Assembly (NCBI GenBank): GCA_907163375.1
Contig: CAJQUW010007069.1
Location: forward strand, 369,152 to 433,151
Direction of reading: 5' to 3'
DNA from: Prostheceraeus crozeri
Taxonomy: Eukaryota > Platyhelminthes > Polycladida > Euryleptidae
Length of the DNA stretch: 64,000 nucleotides
Shown here: positions 35,986 to 48,378 of the stretch, in pieces
Layout: each line of letters begins with the position of its first letter
Position numbering within the stretch: position 1 is the first letter of the stretch
Notes under the pieces: model-generated
Told to the model about the DNA's origin: nothing
Database searches by the model: none
The model's input: only the letters and a program-made list of their open reading frames with translations
Made by a program: the position numbers and the translations under genes

Positions 35986-38339
35986 AGTTAAATACGTATC
36001 ACACAGTGGTAATTTTAGAACATCCGAATGATCTGTACCGTAAAATTTGTGACCTTGTCGCCAAGCGTTAATAAAGACTGTGGTAAGATAAAGACCGAAC
36101 CCTTCATGAAATTACCTGTTAAGTTGTAAGCATATAAGGGAGGCGGAACTTATATGGGCAGTGGACTAATAGAGGTAACTCAGGACCCATTGTTCGTATG
36201 AACTTTGAATTCGACAGAGAACTAGCCATGGTCATCGTTTATCCGCATGAACGCAGGTCATTCGAGGAAAACACGCGCTCACACGTGCGCACGCATTGAG
36301 AAGATATAACGAAAAAATGCACAAATTTGATCGCTGAAGTAACGACAATGAAACAGATGCTCATTTGGCTAAGCCTCTCATTGTACAGTGATCGTTTGAG
36401 GCAAACGAAAACTGTCCCGTCATCGTAATCACATGCAGATTGACGATCTAACTTCCATTTAGGCCCACGATTGATTGTTTCCGCAAAATGTTAGTCTAAG
36501 AAAGGTGCTCATAGCGCCACTCATGTAAAATATCACTGGGGTAAAATGGGCAGTGCACTTTATCATCACTAGTATTATTCTGGCATGCTTGTTTTCCAGA
36601 CAAATAGCCAGAATCTAAGAGAGATTTATAGAAAGACAAATGGAGCTATGAATCAATGCAAAAAGATTTTAAGAATGTAATGGAAAGAGAGTATGTTCAA
36701 ACAAAGCGCCAAAGCATGAAATTTGTTGGAAAGAGACAAGCCTATTATTATTAAATTTACTTTAGAAAGGTAGATAGCAAATTCTAAATGACATAAATTC
36801 TTCTTTTCAGTTCTCATCTTGAACACCTAGCTTGCTTCTGAGATTGGTTAAGTTTAGATTGCCCTTACAGCGCTCGCGACATTTCAATTGGCTATCAGCC
36901 TAAGATGGTTTTCAAGATGCTAACAATTGATTATTATTCAGCCTCGAGAATGAGTGTTCCATGTGTTATTTCTGACCTTGTACATGTAGGTTATAGAAGT
37001 AGAAGTAGAAGTAAAGTGTTTATATTTGAAATAATGAAAATCGAGAGTTACAATCATGAGAACAATAAGACAAATCGGTGGATTCAATTCACAATAAATC
37101 ACGATCATATGACCTTTGCACCAAATACCGTATGATAATTGGGCACATGACTATGATGTGGCATGAATGAAAAGGCGCCTCTTGCAACATTTGTAACTTA
37201 GTGATAGGTACAAAATCGACTAAATTTAATGATGATTCATAACTTTTCAGGTTATGTAAAAGAAACCTTGTTTAACTATCAATGCGCAGCCGATGCGGTC
37301 ACGGTCCATTTTAATTTCCTATCTTGATGAACCAATGGTGTCAGACAACAAAACCGTTAATAAACATCATTTATTAAGTCCAAATATGCAAAACCCTAGC
37401 CGCAAGTCAGTGCCCATATTACCCCGTGGTCTGTGGGGCTATGTGTATTTTGACACTTTGCAAAATCGCTTCCCATTTTTTTCTAGTGGATCCTAGAACT
37501 TCCATCTTCTGTGGAAAGTTGGCTGATGCGCTTTTCTTGCCCTGTGAGTTGTTCCGGGATGAATAGAATTAGTTTTGTAAAAATAAGTCTGAAACCCCCT
37601 AAGCGTGTCCATAGAGTATTTTACAATACTGAAAATTATACAAAAAATCATAAATGTCAAAAAATTTTACGCATTAACAGAATAATTCAAGAAAATAATA
37701 GATCCATCAAATGACTCCCAGCAACCCTTCGCTAACATTTCAAGGAATCATAAAATAATGATGACCTAACTTGGCATGTGGTTACTATAAACAGCTACCT
37801 GGCTACAGTGACCCATCGGCATAGTGACCCCGCAGATTTTGAAAAAAGTAGTTTCTCTTCAATTCAATTTCTTCAATTTTGGTGTTAAGGTAAAACGCAA
37901 CAATGATGCAGGGTGCGGCATAAAAACGTGTCTAAATTTCAAAGTATAGCATAACTTTCTCATCATCCAACAGAAATTAACAAGGTCTAATTTTGAAGCC
38001 AATATATATCTTTACTACAATAATCAACATCGCAATTGCTGCATTTGAGGATTAGAGTATAAGGTTCATGCAAAGCAGAAGAAATCGAAAGACAGGAAAC
38101 TAGATGAAAAGAACAACTGAATGGAAAAGCAAGCCTACTTCCAATTCTTCAGTTAAACTGTAATCATCATGGCACAGTCTTTCTGATGCAGATCATCACA
38201 GAACATGAATTGGGTGATGACTACTATATGAACTTTCAGCAATCACGTCGTTTTGTAGCAGAACGCCAAAAATCTCGCATTTTCCTGTTTCATTTCCTCC
38301 AAAGTCTCCACGTCTCTTTCAAGCTACGCTTGGGACCAT
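35986..38339. other. No gene recognised
   Basis: Short frames only. A small AGAAGT microsatellite lies near 36990-37015. Confidence 0.4.
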
Positions 38340-39020
38340 AGAGCATAGGTAGAGTGTCGACTCAAAAAAGTGTCTGTATACAGTGAAAAGTTTTATATCA
38401 AAGGATTCAGTTTTTACGGAGATAACGTTCCTGTTGTCCAAAATAAAATTTATGCAGTTTTTAAAAAGCTAAAATTTTGCAAATTTATATTCTACCGACA
38501 TGAAGTCCCTTTATGAGTATGAAACAAGTTGGATATCAAAAGGAATGAATATTCACTAACAAGCATCCTAATTAAGCGGAAAATTAAGCTTATGACCAAG
38601 GAAACTTCGTGAACTGTATTAAGTTCCTGCATGCAAGTTCCTGCAAGTCTTTAAGGAAAAGTTGAGATCTCGTTGTGCTTCTTAGCTGAGATGTCATGTT
38701 TTTAATTCAATTTTCAGGGGCATGATTTTATGATTCACAAGGCGTCATCTCTTGAATCTGAATAGTAATGTGGACCTATCTACATCTTTTAAAGTTAATT
38801 ATGATAAGCTTCCTTGATTATGATGTTTTGCTATTTCAGTGGCAGTTTGTGATATGATCACATTTCAGAAAAAAAAATTATTGCTGTAAAGCTGAGCTTT
38901 TAGTGATGGTAACCCATCTAATTGCTATTTTAACAAACTATATTGCCTCTCCAAATTGACGTAACATGGAGGATTGGTGGAATACTATTCCTTATTCTGT
39001 TTTGCTATCACTATCAGTCA
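38340..39020 (+). repeat. Dispersed repeat family A, copy 2
   Basis: Diverged inverted partner of 11490-12190. Shared blocks run in opposite order over ~680 bp, which excludes chance similarity. Confidence 0.65.
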
Positions 39021-40748
39021 AATTTGTTTACATTTCTCCAAACGTGTGAAAACTGCATATCTCAGATGTGGTGCTGGGTCTCTACCTGGCATGAACTCAT
39101 GTTCATTTAATGAAATCAAAGCTGGGTACACATAGGGAATTTAATAATTTACCACTCTATAATTACTCTATGCTTGGGACACTTCCACGAAGTAATTTTA
39201 TATTGGATTGTTTGGCTTTACATCCAACGCAGACATGATACAAAGGGCTTTATGGCAATACATACACGTACCATCATGCGCTACATTCAATCACCTATAT
39301 TGGTCGAAGCTGTAGGGAACCTTGCGCAGCAAATAGTGAAGAAAGCTTTCATGCACTTTCGGTCAAGAAAACTGATTTTCTAACTTATGTTTAAATCAAT
39401 CATTCACATCGTATTTATTTGTTGCACTTCAACCTAGTATCTATGTGTCCAAACTCATTATAAATTTCTCTGTGCTCGGGACTCTGAAGTATGGGAAGTG
39501 AAGTTCATAGTAAGCAGTATAAAATGCTAACTTCTGTTATGTCATGACATCTTTTGAAATCCTATTTCACATGCGCTCATACTTCAAGTACACGTGTACT
39601 CGGTTATACAATTACATTTTTTGCATAGCTATTAGCATGTGATGTATTTTTTAAACGAAACCTCCCGCTCGGGACATTACTAAGCAATTTTGAACTGATT
39701 TTTTTCTTCCTGATGAAGCGGGTTTCAATTTCATATGACATGTGCTCATAGCAGGCAATACGATGCAATTGTTCACATTTTTGAAAATTCAGCTAAATTT
39801 GTGCATAAATCAACCAAACATTTTCATTTCTTTAGTAATTATGCGTATTGAAATGCTCTAGAAGCACTGAATTACAAAGTAAGTCATTTTTCCTTCCCTC
39901 ACTATTATAAAATTGATAGATGACATGACATCTAATTTCTCTTTAATTCCCATTGCATACTATGAATACAGTAAGGGAAAAAATGAAATTCTTAAAGCTG
40001 CATTTGAAAGTCAATTCGAGGGCTAATATGATGCTATAGGGTTGAGTATGCCAAATGGGTTTTAGATGTGGACCCATGCTATTTGAATTACCTCTATAAC
40101 AGTCTACAGACAGTTGCTGGACAACCATCTGTAGAACATGTACAGGACGTCCTTGTCAACAAGTCCTGTGAACAAGTGCATGTACTAGAATGGCTCGGAT
40201 TTCACGGTCGACGTCGTTCGCTTTTGCATAATATTGCCTTAAATCTGTCAAAACTGCGGAGATACATCGTACGATCGCTCATCAGTGTGATTGGATCTGT
40301 CAAATAGCGTAATAGATACAATGAGTAGCTTAATTAAGCCTGATTCGATAATTGTTGATGCATCATTTGGCCCTCCGAATCAGAGTTGAGAAGACATTGC
40401 AGCAGCCGGAATACATGTCGGACTTCTTCTAGGTCTGTGCGGTAATACAATGATTAAAAATATCTGTGAAAAACGCACTACAGACTAATTCATGCATAGT
40501 TCATATTATAATTCCTGCAGGCTGCATTTACATTTCCATTCTAGGCGCAATAGGGCCTATTCAATTGTATCACATTAGATCTGCAACGTTGTGATATGCT
40601 TGTAACATAAAGTCTTCTGCTCGATGGAAGATGAATTAACGAGTTAACATGAAGCGACCCCTGATGAACGATATAACAGACGTGTGTAAATGGGAAGATG
40701 CAAGAGGCCCGAAATATTCCAGATCGAGCCGCTGACCATGCTGCACCA
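39021..40748. other. No gene recognised
   Basis: Non-coding by inspection. No repeat partner was found within the window. Confidence 0.4.
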
Positions 40749-41041
40749 CTGATTCAATACTCTCCCGATATGTTTAATGTCAAGCAAAATGAATAAAGAA
40801 CATAAAATATCGCCAGACATTTCGGGTCCAGACCCTTTGCCAATGGCAGAACACTTAATAATGAACGACTTCTGCACTTCTACACTTCGTAAATTTAGGC
40901 AGCAAATTATTTTTGAGACATGTATTGCAGAAAAGCAAATCGCAATCAATTTTAGATAACTTAAGGTAACATTTTTCAAATGATCAATAAATTGATTTCA
41001 CTTCGGAGCTAGAAGACTTAAAAGCGACTTTAGAAAACCAT

Positions 41042-41107
41042 TTCACTGCAAAAATATTTATACCGGCGCTTCGGATATTTACACTATCCATCATCAGGGA
41101 GTGAAAT
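41042..41107 (-). ncRNA. Hammerhead-ribozyme-like motif
   Basis: Minus-strand CCTGATGATGGATAG, then TATCCGAAGCGCCGGTATA. The CUGAUGA core word is followed by a GGATA/TATCC stem, a GAA word and a short hairpin-like GCGCCGGTATA. Outer ATTTCACT and AGTGAAAT could close stem I. Penelope-like elements are known to carry hammerhead motifs. The pairing next to the core is imperfect (an extra base after CUGAUGA, and no pair at the base of stem I), so activity is doubtful. A second partial copy (GAAGCGCCGATATA) lies near 41270. Confidence 0.4.
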
Positions 41108-41901
41108 AATTAGGACATAATACATTTAAGTAGGAAACAAATTTCAAACTACATATTAGGTACTTGAAAAATCAATGTCCTGAAATATATACAAAGATAG
41201 CTAATGATACACTACCAAAGTTAATAGAAGGATATCTACTAAAACTATAAAGAAATACTATTAATATACGAAGCGCCGATATATATATTTTTGCAGTGAA
41301 ATGGTTTTCCAAAGTCGCTTTTAAGTTTTCCAGTTCCGAAATGAAATCAATTTATCGATCATTTGAAAAATATTACCTTAAGTTATCTAAATTTGATTGC
41401 GATTTGCTTTTCTGCAATACATATCACTTCTACACTTGTAGCAGAACAGCTCCTGTTGTTTAGTGACGCCTGTTCATGCTTGGCTTGTGCAAGTTGATAA
41501 GTCGCGATTCCACCAAACTTGTTTCAACCGAATCATTCAGACATCTCAAATATACAACGCTAAAATCTTCTATGTATTTAGCCATTAGTCGTAAAAGCAA
41601 TGCCTAAATACACTTAAGGCTAACGGATATACTGAAAAGGATTTTGTCATGTCAAGGAAACCAACTATGAAATATAACAAAGACAATATCGACAAGTGCG
41701 TTTTAAAATTATCCTAAAGTGATAGTTTAGTAAGGAAAATCAATTACTTAATTCGTAAACATAAATTGAATGTGCGGTTTGTAAGTTGCGGTAACAAAAA
41801 GTTGCGCTATGTCTTGAAAACCAAATCAATATTAAGAAAAACGTGATAATTGTAAAATATGTAACCAGCTACCAGAGAAATTTAACTGTGAAAAGACCTG
41901 C

Positions 41902-42204
41902 GTGGTTTATCAATTCACGTGTATTAAATGCAATGCTAAGTACATAGGAAAAACTTCTCGTCCTTTTTATGTAAGATATAATGAACACTACAATAGTATT
42001 AAAAACAATAATAGTGCAAGTGCTTTGTCAGATCACACCAAAATTTGTGACGTCAGTAGCACAGAAGATTTTAGCGTTGAATATTTGAGATGTCTGAATG
42101 ATTCGGTTGAAACAAGTTTGGTGGAATCGCGACTTATCAACTTGCACAAGCCAAGCATGAACAGGCGTCACGAAACAACAGGAGCTGTTCTGCTACAAGT
42201 GTAG
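41902..42204 (+). pseudogene. GIY-YIG endonuclease domain of a Penelope-like element
   Basis: The plus-strand frame starts VYQFTCIKCNAKYIGKTSRP and continues YVRYNEHYNS. These are the paired CxxC followed by YIGKT and R...EH of GIY-YIG nucleases fused to Penelope RT. In the family this domain nicks the target DNA for insertion. Sequence just upstream (from ~41610) reads like the linker that normally precedes it (NGYTEKDF). It is a remnant without an RT. Confidence 0.8.
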
Positions 42205-42334
42205 AAGTGCAGAAGTCGTTCATTATTAAGTGTTCTGCCATTGGCAAAGGGTCTGGACCCGAAATGTCTGGCGATATTTTATGTTCTTTATTCATTTTGC
42301 TTGACATTAAACATATCGGGAGAGTATTGAATCA

Positions 42335-43575
42335 GTTTTACTTTCGCATTGAATTATGGTCCTACCGCCTTCTGCCATATATCACATGCTGTACCATGCT
42401 AGACCGGAGACTGATCGTACAGGCAATCCTGCTTAAAATCATACCAGAGGTTAATAATTTCATGTGCTCAGTATCGAATGATATGTTGCATGGCCGGCCT
42501 GTGTCGATCAAATGTTTTAATTACATCTCTGGCTTATGTGTGATTTCATGCATGTCGTGCTGTAATAGCGTATCTGATTGAAGTTTTGATCATATCAACG
42601 GTTGATTAAAAGATGTTGTATTTATATAATCTTTGACTTACAGAAGTACATGTACCGAGTTAACTGAACCACTATAAACTCAAATTTAGATTGATGCAGC
42701 TCTAATTTTATATTGGCTATCAACATAGAGATTGAAACGTAGGCCGAGTAGGTAATCATGCGTTGGATTACCTACTTGTGATTGTACGTACACGTGCTGT
42801 ACCTTGCGCTTATAACCTTCACAAGGCTGATCGATACAACTACACTGCATGAATACATAGTACCGGTATCGGCTTGTTGCGTAAACCATTTCTTTTGACC
42901 TCGAAACAGTGGTGACTTCATACGTTTGGGATCTTTTTCACACTCACAGTAGTCATCTCCGCATCATGCTAGTTTTAAGAAAATGTCAATAACAGTAAAT
43001 TGCATCACATAAACAATAGAAGCATGAGCACAAGATTTGTACAATTAACGGTTTAATTTGTTTGAAAAAAGATGTTATCGGAAAATAAAAAATGCCACAA
43101 ATAACTTCTTCATTATACTTTTCAACAGATCTTTCGTCCAGTTCTCATCATGGTGGATGCAATGGAAATGAACTTGAACTTTTGGTATACACACTGCTTT
43201 TGACTGTCAACACGATATATACATGTAATTTGTATAGCAGCGGTGTTTTAACGAACTACAAAACCTTAAGACACAATTCATTTGACACTTTCTCGCTTCT
43301 CCATACCCATAATATGCATGTTGCCAATTCGTTTTGTCCTACTAAAGGCTTACGATGTTGTCCTAGCCTACAAACACTCAGATGACAAAGCCAGGAGATG
43401 ACCTCCAGAGCCAATTTATGTTGAATTAGCCTGTTCGTATTTTGGACATGCGGTGACAACCGGATCAGTACACTAGGTGACATGCCACGCGTAATTCACG
43501 CGCAATTACGGAACACCCCAAACATCCGTGGTTAAGGACAATCTATTCTTCTACCCGCATACATACGCGCTGGAC
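42335..43575. other. No gene recognised
   Basis: Short frames only, with no homology noticed. Confidence 0.4.
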
Positions 43576-43884
43576 TAAGGGTACGTCCACATTACGAGCT
43601 TTGAGCTGCGCGGTAACTGCGCCGCGGCCGAGCGACGATAAGTATCCTGCATGTTGCAGTAGCAATGTCCGCACTACACGCTCTCTCCGCTAGCGCACAG
43701 CTAGCTATGAGCGATGGTTTACTTCCCGATATTTATCACCGCTCAAAGCTTGAACGATGCCAAATGTTTATTTTAAGACATGACGTAAAATGGGTGAACG
43801 AGAAACATGGACAGATACTGAGGCGAGTAATGGGCAAAAGACCGTTCCAGGACACCATAAAATTCAAAAAAATAGTATCTTTAA

Positions 43885-46270
43885 CCCTCTAAAGACGGAC
43901 AGGGCCTTTGAGGCCCTATTTTATTTTCAAACTTGGATATCTCAAAAACTATTTGAGATATATCGATGAAACTTCGTGACATCTTCAAGTTCTTTATTGG
44001 CTTCCATTGCATATCATTGTTTTGATATTTGCAATAATTTCATCGATGCTACTTTCGTTTTAAAAAAAACTTGCGTTAAAGACGAACAGGGCCTCAGAGG
44101 CCCTGTCTCATTTTTCGCTAAAATTAATGCTATATTCTTATCAATTAATATACTTTGATGTAGCTGATATAATAGTGAGCATTTAGCGTTTAAATGCAAT
44201 CCATTATTAGGCAAAGTATTTTATTTGAACTGCATGGGAGCAACTGTTTATTATCTCGAAAGTTAGGCCTATAGGCATACGCTGGCTAGATTGATGTATT
44301 CACCTATTCCTTTTTCCATATCGATGATAACTTGATACACGAGACATGTCTACGCGGAAAAGCCGGTGTGGAGGAGACAATAAGCAAGTTTCCGATTGGT
44401 TCCTGGTCATCACTCGCGTCACTATCGTGTGACTGCTGCAAGTTCTCACGGACATGCGAGCATTAACTTGTCGAGTTTAGTTAGACAATATGCATCGGAG
44501 TCAACGGCAAGCTGCGGCAACTGCTTACAGAGCAATTTGGAACATTTCGACTACTGGTTTGGATTCCGACGGAAATGTATCATCGAATGATGATTATGAC
44601 GACGACGAAGACGATGTCGATCTTTCTGACATCGATTCCAACAGCGATCCCCATGAAATGTCGCAGCTCTTATAAAGCTGGGATTGATTTCACGATTGAT
44701 GAGAAGTTGATGACGTTCCGCGGCCGATGCCCCTTTAAAATGTATCTACCGGATAAACCTGGTAGATACGGTGTTAAAATTTGGATTTTGGCGGACTCAA
44801 AAACAAACTACTGTTGCAACTTGGAAGTCTATACTGGAAAACGAGGATCATCTCGTGAGGTTGGACAAAGCAGAAGAGTTGTACTTGAATTGACAGATTA
44901 CATCTCCAATTCTGGCAGAAATGTGACCGGAGATAACTTTTTTACCAGTCTGCCTTTAGTTAGGACATTACTGGGAAGAAATTTAACTTACAATGGTACA
45001 ATCCGTAAGAATAAAGCTGACATACCTCCTGAGTTGCTACCCAATTCACAGAGACAGGTTGAGTCAAGTATTTTTGCATTTCAACGAAACTGTACGATGG
45101 TATCATATAAAAGGAACAAAGCAGTCATTCTTCTTTCTAGTGGACATGATGATTCTTCTTGTGATTCGTCCTCTCCGTTCAAGCCCAATATGATTCTAGA
45201 CTACAATAGCACAAAAGGTGGGGTGGATACGCTTGACCAAATGGTTCGTCAATATTCCTGCAAGCGCAAGACTCGACGTTGGCCCCTGGCCTTATTCATG
45301 AACATATTGGATATTGCATCATATAATGCATATACTTGTACGTACTTTTTCTGTCTATTCATCCTTCATACAAAAACAATGCTCCAAACCGACGCCGACA
45401 ATTTATTATCGAAATGGGAAAACAATTGATTGCAGAATATACATGTAGGCTTCGGCCAACAAATGAACCAATGATGCATGAATCAACTCAACGACTGTTA
45501 TCTCCTCGTTGCCGTTGCCGCTACTGCCCATATGCAAGACACCGAAAATCAACAATGTCATGCAGTGTTTGCAGGAACCCAATCTGTAAGGAACATGGCA
45601 ACCTGATTTGCTTGCAGTGCATCGATGGCAGAAATAACTAACCGTTTTTCTTGCAAGACCTCCCACTCGTTTTGCGCTTTTATAGATACGCTTTCATAGA
45701 ATGTTATCCACAATAATATACCGGTATGAGTTCTAGTAAATGATGGTTTTGTATCATTGTTGAAATTGTCTACACTGGATCTAACTAGGGACCTGATGGG
45801 TACATGTACAACAGACAAATAGTGTGAGAAAAAGGGATTATGAAGTTTAGCATGAGAAGTAGGCCTATCTAAAAACGGAGTAAAAAGATTGAACCCAAAT
45901 ATTATAAAAGATGACTTGATAGAGCAAAGTTATTGTGATTCTCGAACTTGATGGATGTAAATTGATCAGAAACAGTACAATGTCTGCATTGAAAGCGACG
46001 ATAAACAGCTTTTTACAAATAGCCGATTTTACCATATTTCCCATTTTTTTGGAGACAGTTCAAAAATTTATCTGACTCTAGCTCAAGAACTTCACTAGTT
46101 AGAGAAAAGGGAACACTTCTACTGAAATTAGCAAACGCCAATTTACCAGAAACAGTTTAGAAATCACCGTCACCAAAAATAAGTATGCTTTTGTAGAACA
46201 TTTTTTACCAATAGGGCCTCAGAGGCCCTGTCCGTCTTTGACGAAAGTTTTTTCTCCCGTCTTTAGAGGG
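43885..46270 (+). mobile_element. piggyBac transposon 2, inside the Polinton terminal repeat
   Basis: CCCTCTAAAGACGG at 43885 and its complement ending at 46270, flanked by TTAA (43881-43884 and 46271-46274). Subterminal AGGGCCTCAGAGGCCCT palindromes lie near 44088 and 46215. The family differs from piggyBac 1 in TIR and protein. The empty site can be read in the right Polinton repeat near 63269, which shows that the Polinton was there first. Confidence 0.95.
44490..45641 (+). pseudogene. piggyBac transposase, internally deleted and frameshifted
   Basis: An ATG at 44490 gives ~60 residues of the acidic N-terminal region (SSNDDYDDDEDD). The next homologous stretch starts at DFTIDEKLMTFRGR in another frame, so ~250 codons of the N-terminal half of the transposase are deleted near 44670. 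The three Asp positions remain (DEKLMTFRGR, TGDNFFTS, LDYNSTKGGVDTLDQ). A second frame change near 45350 leads to the terminal cysteine finger (CRCRYCP, CSVC, CKEH, CLQC) ending at 45641. Compared with the element at 7083 it is clearly non-functional and could only be moved in trans. Confidence 0.88.
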
Positions 46271-46681
46271 TTAAAAACGACATAAATTCATGAATTTTGT
46301 CCCTTTTTCAGGTTTTTAAGACCTAAATTCATGAATTTAGTCGTTTTTAAAGATACCGATTTTTCAAAAAATGGTACTTTTTAAATGGTCTAAATTCATG
46401 AATTTTGGTCATTTTTCAGGTTATGAAGACCTAAATTCATAAATTTAGGCGTTTTTAAAAATACCCAATTTTCAAATTTTTCAAAATCTCAAACTTGAGA
46501 ATTACAATTTTTACCTTGAAAATCATGACCGTTCCCGGACACCGAAAATCATAAAAGTTAAGAATCTCAAATTTGTGAATTACAATTTTTACCTTGAAAA
46601 TCATGACCGTTCCAGGACACCGAAAATCATAAAAGTTGAGAATTTCAAATTCATGAATTACAATTTTTTCTCTCTCTTAAA

Positions 46682-46852
46682 TCATGTCCTATAATTGATG
46701 TGCGAGTCTCCGATGTATTCAAAAATTCTTCTCATATCCAAGTGTAAGAATATTTTACTTTGTGCTTGCAGATGTATGATTTCCCTTGTTAACTTCTGAA
46801 TTCTTCTCCGCTTTGTCTCCAATCGAACAGATCTTTCAGTAGATCCAACCAT
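46682..46852 (-). CDS. Small basic ORF next to the Polinton left repeat
   Basis: 56 codons from ATG 46852: MVGSTERSVRLETKRRR... It is Arg/Lys-rich and probably helical. No family recognised; it may not be a gene. Near the left terminal repeat, facing it. Confidence 0.3.
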   Translation of the reverse strand: MVGSTERSVRLETKRRRIQKLTREIIHLQAQSKIFLHLDMRRIFEYIGDSHINYRT

Positions 46853-47437
46853 TTTGATGATAAAATTTAAACTAAGATTGTAATGTGTCACGTTTTATGA
46901 ATTGTGTGTGTTTAAATAGCAAGTGAAAATTATGAATGGTGATCTAAGCAAAGCGGCATTGTAGGTGTATGAATTTGCTTGTCAACATACGGGCATGACA
47001 TGACGCGTATGATTAAATGTACTTGAATGACAATGGGGACATTGCACCGCATTGTAAATCATTTCATCGGCCATAACGCGAGCCAGATCCTAAACCAAAA
47101 CCAGGAAAGTTCTGGCTTTGGTTCGACAGTCGGTCTCGACTATCGATACTGCGATATTGTATTGAATGATTGCTATAACAACAGAATATTCCCTCAAAGC
47201 AGAGAATGAATTAATAGATTGCTTTTATGCTAATAACGCTATGTTATGAATGCACAACCCGTATAATCCCCTAAAACAATCATGCGGTTTGAGAAATGTG
47301 GTAACAGATGTTGCTATTGTCTTAATACAGATAAAACAAACAATATCCTCTTAATGAGAGTTCATAAAAATAAAATGGAACATTGTTAAACAAGTCATTT
47401 TATTTCATTTAAAATGAGTTACATTTGAGACTTTCTA

Positions 47438-47610
47438 AAAATATACGGCAAACAAACCACGTCAAATTTCGATTTAAATGAGATTGCTCATCAATTGGGA
47501 ATAAAGAATTTTCACATATTGATGAGGGATAAATTACTACTGATAAAAGATGTGCGAAACACTAACTCCGCTAATAAACCGATCTTTTACAAATGTACCT
47601 TTTCAATTTA
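47438..47610 (+). pseudogene. Partial duplicate of the start of the Polinton protease gene (fossil)
   Basis: Matches the beginning of the protease gene at 47849 over about 130-150 bp (KNFHI for KNFHV, HQLGIKNF for NQLGIKNF) and then loses similarity. An old partial tandem copy. Confidence 0.6.
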
Positions 47611-47640
47611 GATTAAATTAAATGATTTAAAAATCGAATA

Positions 47641-47812
47641 AGTAGTAAGGACAGTCATCATTAGAGAACAGTTTTAAATCAATACCCCCTTCTGACTAAG
47701 TAGAAAGGAAAGACATCATTATGAAACAGTTTTAAATCAATACCCCCTTCTGACTAAGTAGTAAGGGAAGTCATCATTAGAGAACAGTTTTAAATCAATA
47801 CCCCCTTCTGAC
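47641..47812. repeat. Three tandem ~58-bp repeats upstream of the protease gene
   Basis: Three copies of a unit ending AAATCAATACCCCCTTCTGACT. They fill the space between the duplicate and the protease gene, possibly promoter or origin DNA. Confidence 0.85.
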
Positions 47813-47848
47813 TTCTAGGGGTCTCTTAAGAAATTTTTTTATTATAAA

Positions 47849-48307
47849 ATGAGCAACATAACTGAGGTTTTGAAATTATATGGAACACAAACAACAACGA
47901 ATTTCGATTTAAAGAAAATCGCAAATCAATTGGGAATAAAGAATTTTCATGTTCTAATGAGAGACGAATTGCAATTCCTAAAAAATAAGCCAACAATAAC
48001 TATAAATTTCATAACAAATCTTCATACGTCAGACCAAAAAGGAATACATTGGTCTGCAGGTATCTTTAATAAAAATCGAGATAATTACTATTTCGACCGC
48101 CCAGAGGCTGAGAACTATTGGTTCGACTTTTATAGTTTACCTCCAACAAACGAAGTCAAAAAATTACTTGGCAATGGAATTTACAATACATTTCAAATTC
48201 AAAAACCGGGTACAACTTACTGTGGTCAATTATGTCTTTATGTTTTATTTAAATTACAAAAAGGAGAACCATTTCTTGATATTATGTTAGAATTGAACGA
48301 ACCGTAG
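47849..48307 (+). CDS. Polinton adenovirus-type cysteine protease (PRO)
   Basis: 152 residues from ATG 47849. In the family this protease matures capsid proteins. Visible landmarks are KNFHVLMRDEL, the His in GIHWSAG (~residue 68), an acidic residue after YYFDRPE, and the Q/Cys block TTYCGQLCLYVLF (~residues 128-140). Length and order fit Polinton PRO. It is transcribed opposite to the integrase and capsid genes. This gene looks whole as an open frame. Confidence 0.85.
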   Translation: MSNITEVLKLYGTQTTTNFDLKKIANQLGIKNFHVLMRDELQFLKNKPTITINFITNLHTSDQKGIHWSAGIFNKNRDNYYFDRPEAENYWFDFYSLPPTNEVKKLLGNGIYNTFQIQKPGTTYCGQLCLYVLFKLQKGEPFLDIMLELNEP

Positions 48308-48378
48308 GTTCTTTGGCTACGCCTAACAAGGGAATTTCATTCCCGAAACGTTAGTTCCAATAATAATGATAATGATAA

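Larger units (their letters stand above)
40749..42334 (+). mobile_element. Penelope-like element 3' end in a triple fold-back (fossil)
   Basis: Three inverted pairs share short joints: 40749-40886 with 42197-42334, 40890-41080 with 41265-41430, and 41430-41585 with 42045-42200. Between the last pair lies a GIY-YIG domain on the plus strand, the hallmark C-terminus of Penelope-like elements. These elements are known for partial, inverted and overlapping copies. The RT domain is absent and the remaining frame is interrupted, so this is an inactive remnant. Confidence 0.75.
43826..46660 (+). repeat. Polinton left terminal inverted repeat (split by piggyBac 2)
   Basis: 43826-43880 and 46275-46660 together match the right repeat. 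The interval is the piggyBac. This side has an extra ~80-bp tandem copy of a module that carries GACCGTTCC(A/C)GGACACC. The palindrome TAAATTCATGAATTTA and relatives recur every ~55 bp. Confidence 0.9.

Noticed and set aside
47641-47812. CRISPR-like repeat series
   Set aside because: Three units head to tail without unique spacers, in a eukaryotic element. A simple tandem repeat.
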